DNA from: Osedax fenrisi
Lineage: Eukaryota; Annelida; Polychaeta; Sabellida; Siboglinidae
Assembly (NCBI GenBank): GCA_964019155.1
Contig: OZ025244.1
Coordinates: 45,071,952-45,135,951, forward strand
Reading direction: 5' to 3'
DNA: 64,000 nucleotides
Position 1 is the first letter of the stretch. Each line of letters starts with the position of its first letter. Below are positions 11,810-24,693 of this stretch, piece by piece. The translations under genes and the position numbers were made by a program. The notes beneath the pieces are model-generated. The model made no database searches and was not told where the DNA came from. It was given only the letters and a program-made list of their open reading frames with translations.

Positions 11810-12034
11810 ATGCTAGCGGGACGTTGTGTTCTCCTCGTTATCGTGATGTGTTCCCGTACTGTGACGTCACAAGTTACGTCCGGTTACGTCGCTCTCAAGG
11901 ACATGTCCATACAAAGGACACCGCTATCGAAGGATAACGCCAGCCACGCGTGTAGGGTGGAAACTATCGACAAGACTATGCACAAACTGGTTAGATCCGC
12001 GACGTACACAGTGTTACTTATACGCGCATGTTAA
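11810..12034 (+). CDS. Small open frame with signal-peptide-like start (doubtful)
   Basis: A 74-codon frame opens MLAGRCVLLVIVMCS, a hydrophobic stretch resembling a signal peptide, followed by a polar region without recognised motifs. It lies in the GC-richer block of the right arm. In the left arm the mirrored frame is the same at the start but meets a TAA after about 50 codons (GTGTAA in place of GTGGAA). That, and the lack of a known family, argue against a conserved gene. A single-exon relic or chance frame is as likely. Confidence 0.2.
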   Translation: MLAGRCVLLVIVMCSRTVTSQVTSGYVALKDMSIQRTPLSKDNASHACRVETIDKTMHKLVRSATYTVLLIRAC

Positions 12035-12758
12035 TGATATGTTAATGTATCGAATAAACGTAAATAATAACAATTTGCATTGCCTCGTTTTAGCTTTCTA
12101 TTTTATCAATTTTTAGTAATAATATAATGTATATATAGTTAATAAATGTCTCGATAAGCAACACTGCTTCTATAATTACCCTGGCATTGCCTAAATCTGA
12201 TAATAATAATAATAATAATAATATATGACAATAATACAATAAAATATAACTATATTTTAAATAATTTGATATTCAATATGGAAATTGACAACATTTGATT
12301 ATAATGCTATGTCGCCGTGATTAGTTATGATAACAATAGCATTATCTCCGTAGAATATTATCAATAACAATGAGTCGATAACTAAAGAGGTTATTAGCCA
12401 CAAGAAAGATTAGATTGATATTACTATTGCGTAACATGACGATATTGGCATCACTATAACCTCGACATATGTCATGCAGGTCGCTATCATATATGATAGC
12501 GACATCATATATATATATATATATATATATATGATACACTCTATATATATATACCTATATACCTATATAGTATATATAGTATAAACCTATCTACACATGC
12601 TATAGGTTGTGGACATTCTCCGACGGAAGGCTAAGCTGATTGAGTACCATTTCAGTATATCCGGCTATAACAGTAACCCTCTGAAAACTAACAGTCATTG
12701 GGCCTATAGGTTTACCTAGTTAATATGCAATAGGCTCTACTTTTAATAAGCTTATAAA

Positions 12759-12802
12759 ATGTATCTAGTTTAATATATTATATTATATTAAACTAGATAC
12801 AT
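12759..12802. repeat. Perfect 44-bp palindrome in right arm
   Basis: Counterpart of the hairpin at 1885-1928. It remains self-complementary even though flanking bases differ between arms. Confidence 0.85.
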
Positions 12803-13328
12803 CAATGTACATGTAATATTATAGTTATTATTAATAATACAAAGTTCGTTAATATTCATAATTGAATAACTATATATATATATATATATATTATTTACAT
12901 ATACAAATCATCTCAGATTTCGTATTGTATTTATTTTAAATTCTATAGGGGAGAGTTCTCCCCGGTTCTATTAAATAAAAAATATCAATATTGTATGTAC
13001 CTAGTAATTTATATTATATTTAATAATATAATTCCCTCGATTATATATATATATATATTTATATAACTCTAGTCATATGTATATATAAAAATTATATATA
13101 CCTATATTATATAATACATATATTATTACAAAATTATATATAAAAACATTTATATATGCGATTGTACATTTATTGTAGAAACCATGTGTGGTCAAGGGTG
13201 GGAACTGCGCATGGTCAAACAATCTTAAACCTGGCATTTAACTACGGCATACTGTCTCTGATGACCTTGAGTTTTGGGGTCGAACAGTTACATATCAAAT
13301 TAAAGGTATACGCGTAAATATACGAATA

Positions 13329-13367
<39 letters not shown>

Positions 13368-14004
13368 TAAATATGTGTATTTGTGTGCATGCTATTTATA
13401 TTTATTAATACTTATTATATGCAGTATATATATATATATATATTTCTACATAATAAACATAAGGTTGATATTTACTAAATAAACAATACGGCAATAATTC
13501 GTCTTACCTATAATAAATTCTACAATTGAAAAGAAACGTCTCAATAAAACAATACTTACGAAACACGCGCGTGACATAACAGCATTGTCAACAGAGCCAC
13601 CTAGTGTTCACTATAGTTAGTAGTACTACAGTTTAAGTGCAAGTTTAAATACAACAGTCGCGTATAAGTTGTGGACAATGTTCACAACATGTGTATATAA
13701 ATATACATAATAATGTATATATTTCTCGGAGTTTGAAAGAGAATGTTATTCACATATAAATAAAACTTATAAATATTATATAATATATATATATATATAC
13801 ATGATGATAACATATTATTGTGGATTGTTTATAATAATTCCATTTAAAAATAAATATTTATAAGTATAAGATCAACCAGTTTACAAATATGCATATAAAA
13901 TGTAATATCTAGTAATATTTCAACTAAATACAAAATATATATCTGAAATAGCATATATATATATATTAAAGTATAGTTTATATTCAGGATTAAATTCTAC
14001 AAAG

Positions 14005-14049
<45 letters not shown>

Positions 14050-14109
14050 ATATTTAAAACTATATTTCGAATATATTTAAAGTTTGTATACAAACGTTCA
14101 TCCCCTATA

Positions 14110-15047
14110 GGGGACCTAATACGGACACTTTAACAATAAATGGTCTTAACAATTTATGACTCATTATTTTTATTAAAAAATATCAATATATTAATATTAT
14201 ATGAGTATAGATATTATTGTTATTTTAACATTTTATTTAATCTTTTAATTCCATAGATAACGGGGGTGTCCGCATTCGGTACCCATGTCCGAATACGGAT
14301 ACCCTATTTTATAATATGGACACCCTATATACGAATAGATAAACTACATATTATTGATGAATCATTCAGAAAAATGACAATTAAATTATTTATAATTAAT
14401 TTTATGAATCTATTTTTCTAATTTAATTAGTTAATAATTTATTTATTTTTATTATTTTTTTTATTAATAATACAATTTAAGTATCTAAATAATACAATTT
14501 TTAGATTTAGCTTTATGTGTGGTATTAATATTATAACGCACGTGCATTTTGTGATAATCAGAATATTTCATACGCTGCGCGCTGATTGGTTATAGGGTGT
14601 CCGTATTAAGACATCTAGAGTGTCCGTATTAGGGACTTATATGAGCTCTATATATATGCTTATAACTCAATGAATATTTGATAACAAATATATATATATA
14701 TATATTTGTTCTATAGAAAGTATATATATATATATATAATTTGTAGAATACTTTATGTTTATATAATATAGTGTTATATCGATACATTTTATATCGATAC
14801 ATTTGTATATTATTGAGAAGGTTTTAATTTGACAATATGTTTCATAAATTTAAAAAATTAATAAAAAAATCAGTTTATTAAATATATCAGCAATATATTC
14901 AATAATTAAAAAATTAAAAATACTTTTTAGACAATTTATATAATTATGAATATGTTATTCATTAAACATATTTTTGTAGGATTTATGTTTTCTGAGATAC
15001 CGAGAGTGTCCGTATTCGGACACTGTCCGTATTCGGCTACTTTCTCC
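14110..15047 (+). mobile_element. Inverted-repeat DNA transposon (ACGGACAC family), right-arm copy
   Basis: It starts GGGGACCTAATACGGACAC and ends with GTGTCCGTATTCGG followed by CTACTTTCTCC, close to the termini of the copy at 39498-40345 (GGGGAAAGTAACC...). Only its first 554 bp are mirrored inside this window; the rest lies outside the visible palindrome. No coding frame is evident. AT-rich, with CRE-less interior. Non-autonomous. Confidence 0.8.
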
Positions 15048-15209
15048 TAATACCAATATTTACCGTATACATACATGTTACACTATATTTATGAGGGTGT
15101 TCATATTTGTCCACTATAATTTATAAGATAATATAAACTATCGTATATAACATCACTTTTATATACGAATAGGTGTATAACTAAAGCTCTACATTGTATA
15201 TGCATAATA

Positions 15210-15259
<50 letters not shown>

Positions 15260-15474
15260 GATAATTAATAGTCAACCTTCACATATTCTTAGAATATAAA
15301 TGTTCATAGTGCATTGATTACTGGTGAATATTATCGATGTATATACGTATACATATATACGTGAATTTATCATAAATTATATTTCACATTTATTATACAA
15401 TTATAAATAAATTAATTATGTTATTTAAAATAAATGTATAATACGATTGTACGATTGTACTAATATATTCATAC

Positions 15475-15510
<36 letters not shown>

Positions 15511-15904
15511 TTTTAGAATGTACTGCGTGTGAATCTTGAATACATATTTATGAGATAATATGTATATGTGTATATATTGTTAAATATGATATTGTTAAAA
15601 CTTATCCTACATCCCTAAGTAACTGTGAAGGGCCCAGTACAATACAGAATACATTTGCAACTTTTGTTCTTGTGTTTTTATTTATCGTTTATTAAGTTCT
15701 AGATAAACACAATTATTACCTGGCTCAACCCCGTGACCTCTCTCTTTCCAGCAAAAGACTGTTCCGTAGACCCATATACTTCATACTCAACAATTATTAA
15801 GTTATTGTTAAGTTATTGTTAAATTACAATTGTTATTAAGGGGGGAGGTGCGCGGTCATCTAAGCAATGCTATTTTAGCTCTATCTAAAAACGCTAAGGA
15901 TAAA

Positions 15905-16033
15905 TAACTAATTGAGATAATTACATAATTTGTTGTTGTATACAACAGATACTTTCTTCACCATTTAGGATATGTCTTTATATAAATATAGTTAATTTAA
16001 AATGGTGTACAAAAATAGTCTCAATTAGTTAAA
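15905..16033. mobile_element. 129-bp inverted-repeat element
   Basis: Ends TAACTAATTGAGA and TCTCAATTAGTTA are perfect 13-bp inverted repeats separated by about 100 bp without coding potential. Likely a short MITE. Flanking A/T bases do not give a clear target duplication. Confidence 0.5.
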
Positions 16034-17029
16034 TATTTATTTTTGATTTTTTTCATTAAAATACAAGTGTATCATCATTTATTTAATTAATATAAAATAT
16101 TAATAAAAATAATAAAAATCAAAAAAGTAGTAGGCATGTACATGAGGTTACTTAGTGAAAAAGTAGAAACTTGAGAAAATGACATTCAAAGTTTTTTAAA
16201 CAAATGATCACAAAATAATATAATATATATATATATATATAAATATATATATCACAAAATAATATAATATATATATATATATTATATATATATATGTATT
16301 ACATTTATATATATATATATATATAAATGACAAGTAAAATATAATGGTATATAAACAACACTAAAAAATAATAATTAGTACTAATATAGAGTAGTACTCA
16401 AATATATATTATAATGAGATATACAAATAAATATATGTATAGAAGTTATAAAATAGAAAAATGTAAATTTAATTTTATAGTAATAGTTTAATAATAGTTA
16501 TAACGTATTATAAAAATAAATAATATAAAATAAATACAAGGATATAACGTCTTGACTAGACAGAGCTAATTATAGAAAAAACATTTCTAAATTTTCTGTT
16601 TGGAAGTGTCTCTTTTCAACCAATGATATCTTGTTATATACATACGTGATTTGTTTATTAATTATATGGAATGTATATATGCTTAATGTAAAAATATAAA
16701 TTTGTTTAGTAAAATATTTGTATACGATATCGAAATATACAATTAAATGTGACAAGCATTTACAAAAAATCCTGTCAATTTCAAATAATTATTATACCGA
16801 TTACGCTTATAAAATCACTTCATATTGATATAAATACTCAAAATTAATTACAAAAATTTTACAAATTTATAAATAAGATATTAAACATGAAAAATACATA
16901 ATAATTTGTTGTTGTTAAATAAAAATATTAATCATATTTTAACTGGCGCATCCACCCTTAACAACACACAATAGGCGTACGCAGCACATACAACTATGTC
17001 ACTATGTTCAGTTAACTACTGAATTAAAG

Positions 17030-17105
17030 TTATACTCCATCACGTGACTAAATACGCCACACAAAATGGCGGCGGTCGGTGTTCCGGTCGAATGAATTCA
17101 CTCTT
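17030..17105 (+). promoter_or_regulatory. Possible promoter/start region: E-box, YY1-like AAAATGGCGGC
   Basis: A GC-rich island in AT-rich surroundings holds ATCACGTGAC followed by CAAAATGGCGGCGG, which matches the YY1-type motif found at the start of many animal genes. The ATG opens only MAAVGVPVE before a stop, but a splice donor after ATGGCGGCG is possible. It lies about 3 kb upstream of the first well-supported exon of the plus-strand gene and could be its promoter. This link is inference. Confidence 0.3.
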
Positions 17106-17299
17106 TGTAGCTCGATATCTCGTAACTTGCTATTAAACTAATGTATTCCGAAGCTAAACTATTTCAGAATGTTTACTAATAAATTACCAGATGTGATAAT
17201 ATAATAAAGTAAAGTTGGACAGAAACATATACATATATTATATTATAAGTAAAATATTAAGAATTAATACATTATTGAATAGATAAATAAATCATTAAG

Positions 17300-17479
17300 T
17301 TAAATAAATTAAAATATATTATACGGCAATACTCTTCGCGGAAGGACATACCAACCGGATGTATAGGATCTCTGAACGAAACACAGAAAATAGACGTGAT
17401 ACTTCATTTGACCCTACGCGACCTCAAATATGATGGTAAAATCACAGTTGTAGAAGGAGAATCAACAATTTGTTATCAG
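17300..17479 (+). CDS. Candidate upstream exon of plus-strand gene
   Basis: An open frame reads RQYSSRKDIPTGCIG, then KIDVILHLTLRDLKYDG and KITVVEGESTICYQ, then CAG|GTTAAA, a usable donor in phase 0. The patch is markedly GC-richer than its flanks. Its phase fits the next candidate exon at 20150. The acceptor side is weak (ATTAAG at 17299) and no domain is recognised, so a fragment of another gene or element remains possible. Confidence 0.35.
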
Positions 17480-17689
17480 GTTAAAATCAATGAATAAATA
17501 TTGTTGAATTTACTAACAATTGATATACAATCTAATAAATATCGTATTATAATTTTCTATTTTATATTATTTATTAATTATATAAATAAGTTATTACTGA
17601 CTAAAACACATCTACTTAAGTCAAAGCTTTGAGCATAGCACTAGTGCACTAAAATGTATAGATCAATAAATTAACTGTATATATATAAT

Positions 17690-17751
<62 letters not shown>

Positions 17752-18155
17752 GTATTAATAATAAGTTTTAGTATACCAGAACACACCGTATAAACTAGCA
17801 CATGTTATAGCACATGTTATGGTTTCCTATGGCATTTACGAATAGCACATAAGTTTCTAAATGAATATGATGATAAATGCTTATTCATACACATCGCAAT
17901 ATCTTATAATATGCATTCGTATTGATGTGAGACATAGGATATATGCTAATAAGTTGCCTAATAAGAATGAACAGGATTCGTATATTAATAGAAAAGTAAT
18001 CCACTGTGAGAAATTAAACTATATTTTCCGAAATAAAATAATATGTTCATTCTAATGTATTAATATACCTATTCCTAAACCTATGAATAAACTCATGAAT
18101 AAACTTTCGACTAAACATACGAATATACTTATATGTGGATTCAATAAATAAACAA

Positions 18156-18744
18156 GGGGAAAGTCCGACCCCCTACATTAACCTAATACCGACCCCATGT
18201 GATTTATAATATCCAATCAAAATAAATCAGTATTTTACTTTAAAAGATGTCATAAATTATTTGTGTATCCATTTATATAGATTAAGGATTCATGATTCCA
18301 TTCGATTATATACATTCTGATTAATAACTAAATATTAAATAATAATATACAGTATTTTAATATAATTACTATAAAGTTTAAATTTTAAATTCAATATTAC
18401 TATTAAACCATAAATTCAATAAAACATAATTGCGTGAATGTTATAATTAATTATATTTATGAATATCTACTATTTTGATTGGATATTATAATACTACAAT
18501 TATTTATACCACGATTATTTTAGGGAGATGGTAATAGTAGAAGGGGGTCGGATTTAGGAACAGGTATCTGATTACTGACCCCCATGTTTATTCTTGTAAA
18601 TATAATAATATCAAAAATTTAAAATAGCCATATTATTCATTGCCATAATATTACCCTATTTACAAAATTACTAATAAATATATTTAATATTGAATAAGTT
18701 ATTATAAATAATCATTTAGGGGTCGGTAATCGGAGACTTTCCCC
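18156..18744. mobile_element. Inverted-repeat transposon with GGGGAAAGT ends (CCGACCCC type)
   Basis: The left end is GGGGAAAGTCCGACCCCC and the right end GACTTTCCCC preceded by GGGGTCGGTAATCGG. Internal GGTCGG/CCGACC motifs recur near 18190, 18545 and 18580. No coding. The first nine bases match the termini of the ACGGACAC family (39498-40345), which suggests the same transposase mobilised both. Confidence 0.7.
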
Positions 18745-19479
18745 TCATCTTAAACAATTTTAAAATAATTCTAAGTTGTATCTTAACTTGTTGGAAGTAC
18801 ACTAGATATTAATTAATAAATTATTAACTATATAGGATGTTAATTAAATTCAACTTACTTATTTTGTAATTGTTTTCATTAATTTCTATAATTCTCATAT
18901 AAAATATTCAATTTAATTAAGTTTAATTTATTTAATTCATACGCTATTTTAATAGATTTCATTCCTTTACATCTCCTATGAGAATAGAACTAATGTTTCA
19001 TGTGCAGTGGTATTTCATTGATATTGGTTATCTACTAATTTATCTACCTATATGTTGCATTGTAGCTACTAGGTTATATACTATATGTTGCATTGTAGCT
19101 ACTATATTAATGTATATAACATATATAATATACACATGTAGGTTTACATATCGGTTATTTAGATTACCTAATGAAAACAAGCATACTTATATATTAGTAA
19201 TATTAGTAATATTAGTAATAATGAGTATTATTTATGATATAAGTATATTATAACACGTTTATTTATTTATCAATAATAAAGTATCCAATAAACAATCTAT
19301 ATTAACATAACTTTACTATATCAAGTATCATTCTTCAAAATCAAAATCAAATTTGTATTATTTAATTAATGTATTTTGTTTATATATAACCTAAATATTA
19401 TGTTTTATAATATTTTAATAATTTGTTATAGTATATTATATAGTATATATTATACTTTGCATACTATATAGTATATAAC

Positions 19480-19533
<54 letters not shown>

Positions 19534-19768
19534 ATCATCTTATACTAGGTATATGTATATGTATAGTCTAAATGTCTTAAAATATTATATTATTGATATA
19601 TAATTAATAGCAATATTAAATATAGATATATAGATATTCATTAAATACCTATATATAAGCCCTTTATGAAGGCTCGAGTATATTCGAACAATACGTGCAT
19701 TATCATTTATATTAGGCTATTTATATAATGATGAATCGTAATAAAATTAATATAATTTCACACGTATA

Positions 19769-19817
<49 letters not shown>

Positions 19818-20149
19818 CATAACGTTTATCATTATATTGATCAGTATATTTATGGTTATATATAAATGCTGAAACAATCCACATATAATATCAGGTTTAA
19901 CTACATTTGATGTTCGATGGTGACTATATTTAATTTAAAACTACAAACATCAAAATAACAATACAAATATAACTTCATGATTTTATATTATTTCAATAAA
20001 TAAATTATGATATTAATTCTGATTTAGTTTATATATAATAATACATATGCAATAGTTTACTAATATAAGAATAATATGTACGTAGTTGTAAAAATATAAA
20101 CAATATTGTATTGCGTAATACCTAGATGATGATGTTTGCATTATTCAAG
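18745..20149. other. AT-rich gene-free stretch
   Basis: AT-rich sequence with (TA)n runs at about 19486-19530 and 19776-19814. A direct duplication of TATATGTTGCATTGTAGCTACTA lies at about 19050 and 19081. No supported exon. Confidence 0.6.
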
Positions 20150-20248
20150 GTCATAGTGAAAACTGAAGACAATGTAGCCAAGTTTACGGACAGATGCTGC
20201 AATCAACCATTGGCAACTGATGGCTCGAGGACATTGGACATGAATAAG
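20150..20248 (+). CDS. Membrane protein gene, candidate exon 1 (or 2)
   Basis: AG|GTC to AAG|GTAGCA, 33 codons, phase 0 at both ends, reading VIVKTEDNVAKFTDRCCNQP and LDMNK. GC-richer than its flanks. It joins in phase to the exon at 21578. No start codon lies in the exon itself, so a more 5' exon is expected. Confidence 0.5.
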
Positions 20249-23200
20249 GTAGCACATAGACTATGTGTACTATATGTATATATACGTTATATATATATAT
20301 ATATGTGTTATTTTAGATAATACATAAACACACACACGCACACACACGTACACACACGTACACACACACATATATATATATATATATTTATAATAATAAT
20401 AATAATATCAGAATTTAGGTATAACAATGGTAATCGAAGAAGCGCTATGCTTATCTATATGATAAATATAGTCATTTACCTGTTCCATGGGTAAACCATC
20501 GATATAAAGAAAGTGGATAAGCAATTGACGCACGCAATGCATGTAAAAGATATACACGTGAATGACACTTTTATCGATAAATTAACAAAATGGTATCAGT
20601 GATTTTGATTGGATATTAGTCATATTATATATGTCAAATATTGAAACAGTAGTCTTTTCGTCGAAATAGATTAAAGTGACTTATATCTATATCAATGGAT
20701 TTAAATTATAAATATCAATAAAATCAATAAAATAGTATTATAACTTAAATTTAAATACACAAAATTACGAGGAATGTTGATATTATGTATTTTAAATATA
20801 TAATTTTATTTTTAGTATCGATAGTATATTAAAATTGGTAGTGATTATCAATATATATATGATAAATACATATTATTATAAATAAAAAGTAGTGGGCCAG
20901 ATAGTGGGTTTCGACTGCAGCGCTCGTAGCGGAAAGTGCCATACACTACATTCAATTGCTTATCCACTTTCTTTATATCGATGGGGTAAACACACACACA
21001 CATATATATATACAGTCAACTCTCCGTAAGTCGGACTACGGATAAGTCGGAATTTTCGATAAGTCGGATACATTTAGTTGGTTTGGTTGGATGTATATCT
21101 AGGTCCATGTTAAATTAGTCGGATAAGTCGGATAAGTTGGGTTGGGTATGTCGGACTTTTCTATAAGTCGGACACATATTATTGTCATTTTTATGATTTT
21201 ATACTGGATAAGTCGGACTTTTTATAAATTGTCAGAAATATTTACTTTAAATAATGCATATTATAATTTTAGTAAGTATACTTAATTATCATATTATTGA
21301 ATACAACATTTTATGTTAATGTTTGTTGCATAATTTCACATTTCGGTAATCCTTTAACTCACGCTGCGCATCTCATGTCTTATTTGCATGATATTCTTAA
21401 TCTCGGATAAGTCGGAAAAATCGATAAGTCGGACACTTTTCCCGGTCTCTTGCGAGTCCGACTTATCGGGAGTTGACTGTATATATATACCCAATACGCA
21501 TCTCTCTCATAACCACGCCCCCACTCCTCTGACAGGCTCCCAACTGTTTCACCGGCATTCCTAACAAATGGTTGCAGATCCTGGACGTGTTGCTGGCGGC
21601 ATTGCGAGGTATGATATTCGTGTTCGGTCCTATGATGATACCGGGCTGGATGTATACCGCAGTGCTGGACACCGTGGATTACGTCATACATCTGAAGGAA
21701 CCGCTCGTCAAGACTCTGTTAGCGTTAAGGGGGCGTGGTCAGGGGCGTGGTTAGGGGGCGTGTTATAGGGGGATGATAGTTGTGTTCGGACCTATGATGA
21801 TACCGGGCTGGATGTACACCGCAGTTCTGGACACCGTGGATTACGTCATACATCTGAAGGAACCGCTCGTCAAGACTCTGTTAGCCTCGAGGGGGCGTGG
21901 TTAGGGGCGTGTTATAGGGGGATGATAGTCGTGTTCGGACCTATGATGATACCGGGCTGGATGTATACCGCAGTGCTGGACACTGTGGATTACGTCATAC
22001 ATCTGAAGGAACCGCTCGTCAAGACTCTGTTAGCGTTAAGGGGGGCGTGGTTACTACGGGGGCGTGTTATAGGGGCGTGATTTCGTAACGCTTATAGGAA
22101 AGTATCGCCGTTATAAGAAGTAAATGTACCGGAAGTATTGTTCACAAATCGTATTGTGTCAAGCAACAATACATAATGCGGGATGGGTATATATCTATCA
22201 CTAAATTACTCTATTCTATATTATATATATATATATATAGTATATAGATTATAGTATATATTATATAGTAACGTCATATAGTCATAATAGTTACGTCATT
22301 ATCAAAGAAACCAAAGTACTAAAGTAATGTTATTAACATACGATGCGGGAATTCTTGAAACGATCTTATATTGTAATGTATAATTTTAGTAGTTTTTAAG
22401 AATATATAATATATTATAATTTACTTTAACCAAAAGTAATAAATAATTATAATTTATCAGGGCAATACTTATTTTATTCGTAAGTATTGAATGCATAATA
22501 CATGTCATATGCTTAGCATATTACGATAGCATATTTATATAGGAGTAAGTATACTTTTAGGCCATAGCATAATACGGACAGTGCCCGAATACGGACACTC
22601 TCGGTATCTCAGAAACCATAAATACTACAAAAAAAATATTTACTGAATACAATATTCATAATCATATACATAGTATAAATACGTATTTTTGTTTTTTAAT
22701 TATTAAAATATAGCTGATATATCCAATGAACAGATTTTGTTATTACATTTTTTAATTTCGTATTTTTTAATGATTCATGATCATGAATCATGAGTCATGA
22801 ATCCTTAAAAAATACGAAATGAATCATGACTGATGGACAGATATACATGCATTAAATACATCGTATAGACACATCAGTAAACATTGTCCGTCTATTAACG
22901 TTCCTGTTAACTACCGCATCTTAATACGACACCTAGCCTCTCGATAAGTCGGATACATTTAGTTGGTTTGGTTGGATGTATATCTAGGTCCATGTTAAAT
23001 TAGTCGGATAAGTCGGATAAGTTGGATTGGGTAAGTAGGACTTTTCTATAAGTCGGACACATATTATTGTCATTATATTATTTATCATACTCCCCCACAG
23101 TTGCATAAGCCGAACGGATGACGACTGTTCGGGAGTGACCGCTACACACACCATTGACCTTCGCTGCCGGAAGCGGTTCCACAAGTGTCGCAAGTTAGTG

Positions 23201-23308
23201 GCAGAACTTCCGGCGGGACACGTGGTTCCGGTGAAGATTGACAAGTACGACATCCGCGTGAACTATAGGAAACTACTTCCTGAGAATAAGGTAATAAAAC
23301 GCGTATAC

Positions 23309-23347
<39 letters not shown>

Positions 23348-23356
23348 AACACACTC

Positions 23357-23395
<39 letters not shown>

Positions 23396-23993
23396 ATAAT
23401 AATATACTAATAATAATAATAATAATAATATTTATTATAAGAATTTAAATATTTTTTTCTGTTAAATTATAATGATATTTATATAATATTTTCTTCTAAA
23501 GGGATTCAAATAATATGAATATTTTCCTTTGTTGTTGCCCATATATATTATATATATATATAATTCGGCGAAATCAATGTATATGTGTATATAGTATTGA
23601 TCAGATCCCGTTGACAAATGGATGCATTAATACGAAGGCGTAATCTAAAGGACATTGAAGCCTAATTATTAATAACACTAATTAATTATTTATATTTATT
23701 ATATTGTTATTAATTTATTTCATTATATAATTCATAGCATATTTAATATTTCTTCCGAAATCAAAAACAACGACTCGCCACATAATCGAACAGGTGTACT
23801 ATCATCTACTATTCAGACTAATATTTAACTAGGCCTATACTTTCTATGTTAATATTCTGTATATATGTATCTTATCTTACTTATGACATGTGTAAACCAT
23901 CATTATTTTCTTTCATTTATTTATCTTATCAAATTACGGTTTCTATAATTGTGTATATATTAACACTCGATAAACTATACCTATCTATCTATA

Positions 23994-24040
<47 letters not shown>

Positions 24041-24661
24041 ATATATATATAAATATCAACACCTACAATATGTATACATACACACTCTCGCTAACTTGTC
24101 AGCCTACCTACAGGTTCCCGTGGGTATAGTAGAATGTCTGACCAGGGCGGCTTTCCTTTGTAAACTGCGTGACCTCGAACCTTTCAGAGAATGCTGCGAT
24201 GCCGATGTCCTCGGAGGACATACATCGTGTACATCATCGAATAAAGGTCAAAAATATACATACAATATATATATATATATATATATATATACCTGTAATC
24301 GTTATTTCATATTAAATAGATTATAATAATAAAGACAATGACAGTAGAAGTCCGATGCCATGGATAAATGTTTGCAATTATGTGGGAAGACTAGTTGGTA
24401 TAAGTGTTATTGTATATCCCTTTATCTACCTCTCTCTATACCTCTATATCTTTATATAATTCTCTTTATACATATCTACCTCTATATATCTCTTCCTTCT
24501 CATCTCATTTCTCACTACGTATTTCCATATATTAATATATATTTCAACCTATATATAGGTATATGTTATATGATATATCATCCTATCTCTCACAATACTT
24601 ACTAAATATTGTTTCCCATTATAATATAGTATACACATACACAAACATATATATATATATG

Positions 24662-24693
<32 letters not shown>

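Larger units (their letters stand above)
10622..14663 (-). repeat. Right arm of giant inverted duplication
   Basis: This is the reverse complement of 1-3934. It is about 100 bp longer, partly because a TAACAATAGA-type 10-bp tandem repeat is expanded here (11029-11105) relative to the left arm (about 3591-3636). Its inner edge lies 80 bp after the stop codon of the retrotransposon ending at 10542. Its outer side continues into the remainder of an inverted-repeat transposon ending at 15047. That remainder presumably also exists left of base 1. Confidence 0.93.
15048..17290. other. AT-rich gene-free stretch
   Basis: AT-rich sequence with several (TA)n runs (for example about 15460-15506 and 16215-16325). 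A less AT-rich patch at 15600-15900 includes CCTCTCTCTTTCCAGC and GGGGGGAGGTGCGCGG and is unassigned. A 129-bp inverted-repeat element is at 15905-16033. No protein-coding exon is supported. Confidence 0.6.

Noticed and set aside
18978..19253. 91-codon hydrophobic frame
   Set aside because: Composition reflects AT-rich DNA (I, Y, L), with an internal direct duplication and no GC rise; not coding.
21578..24246. DC-STAMP-like membrane protein
   Set aside because: The cysteine-rich loop looked similar at first, but downstream exons do not show the DC-STAMP domain order; no assignment made.
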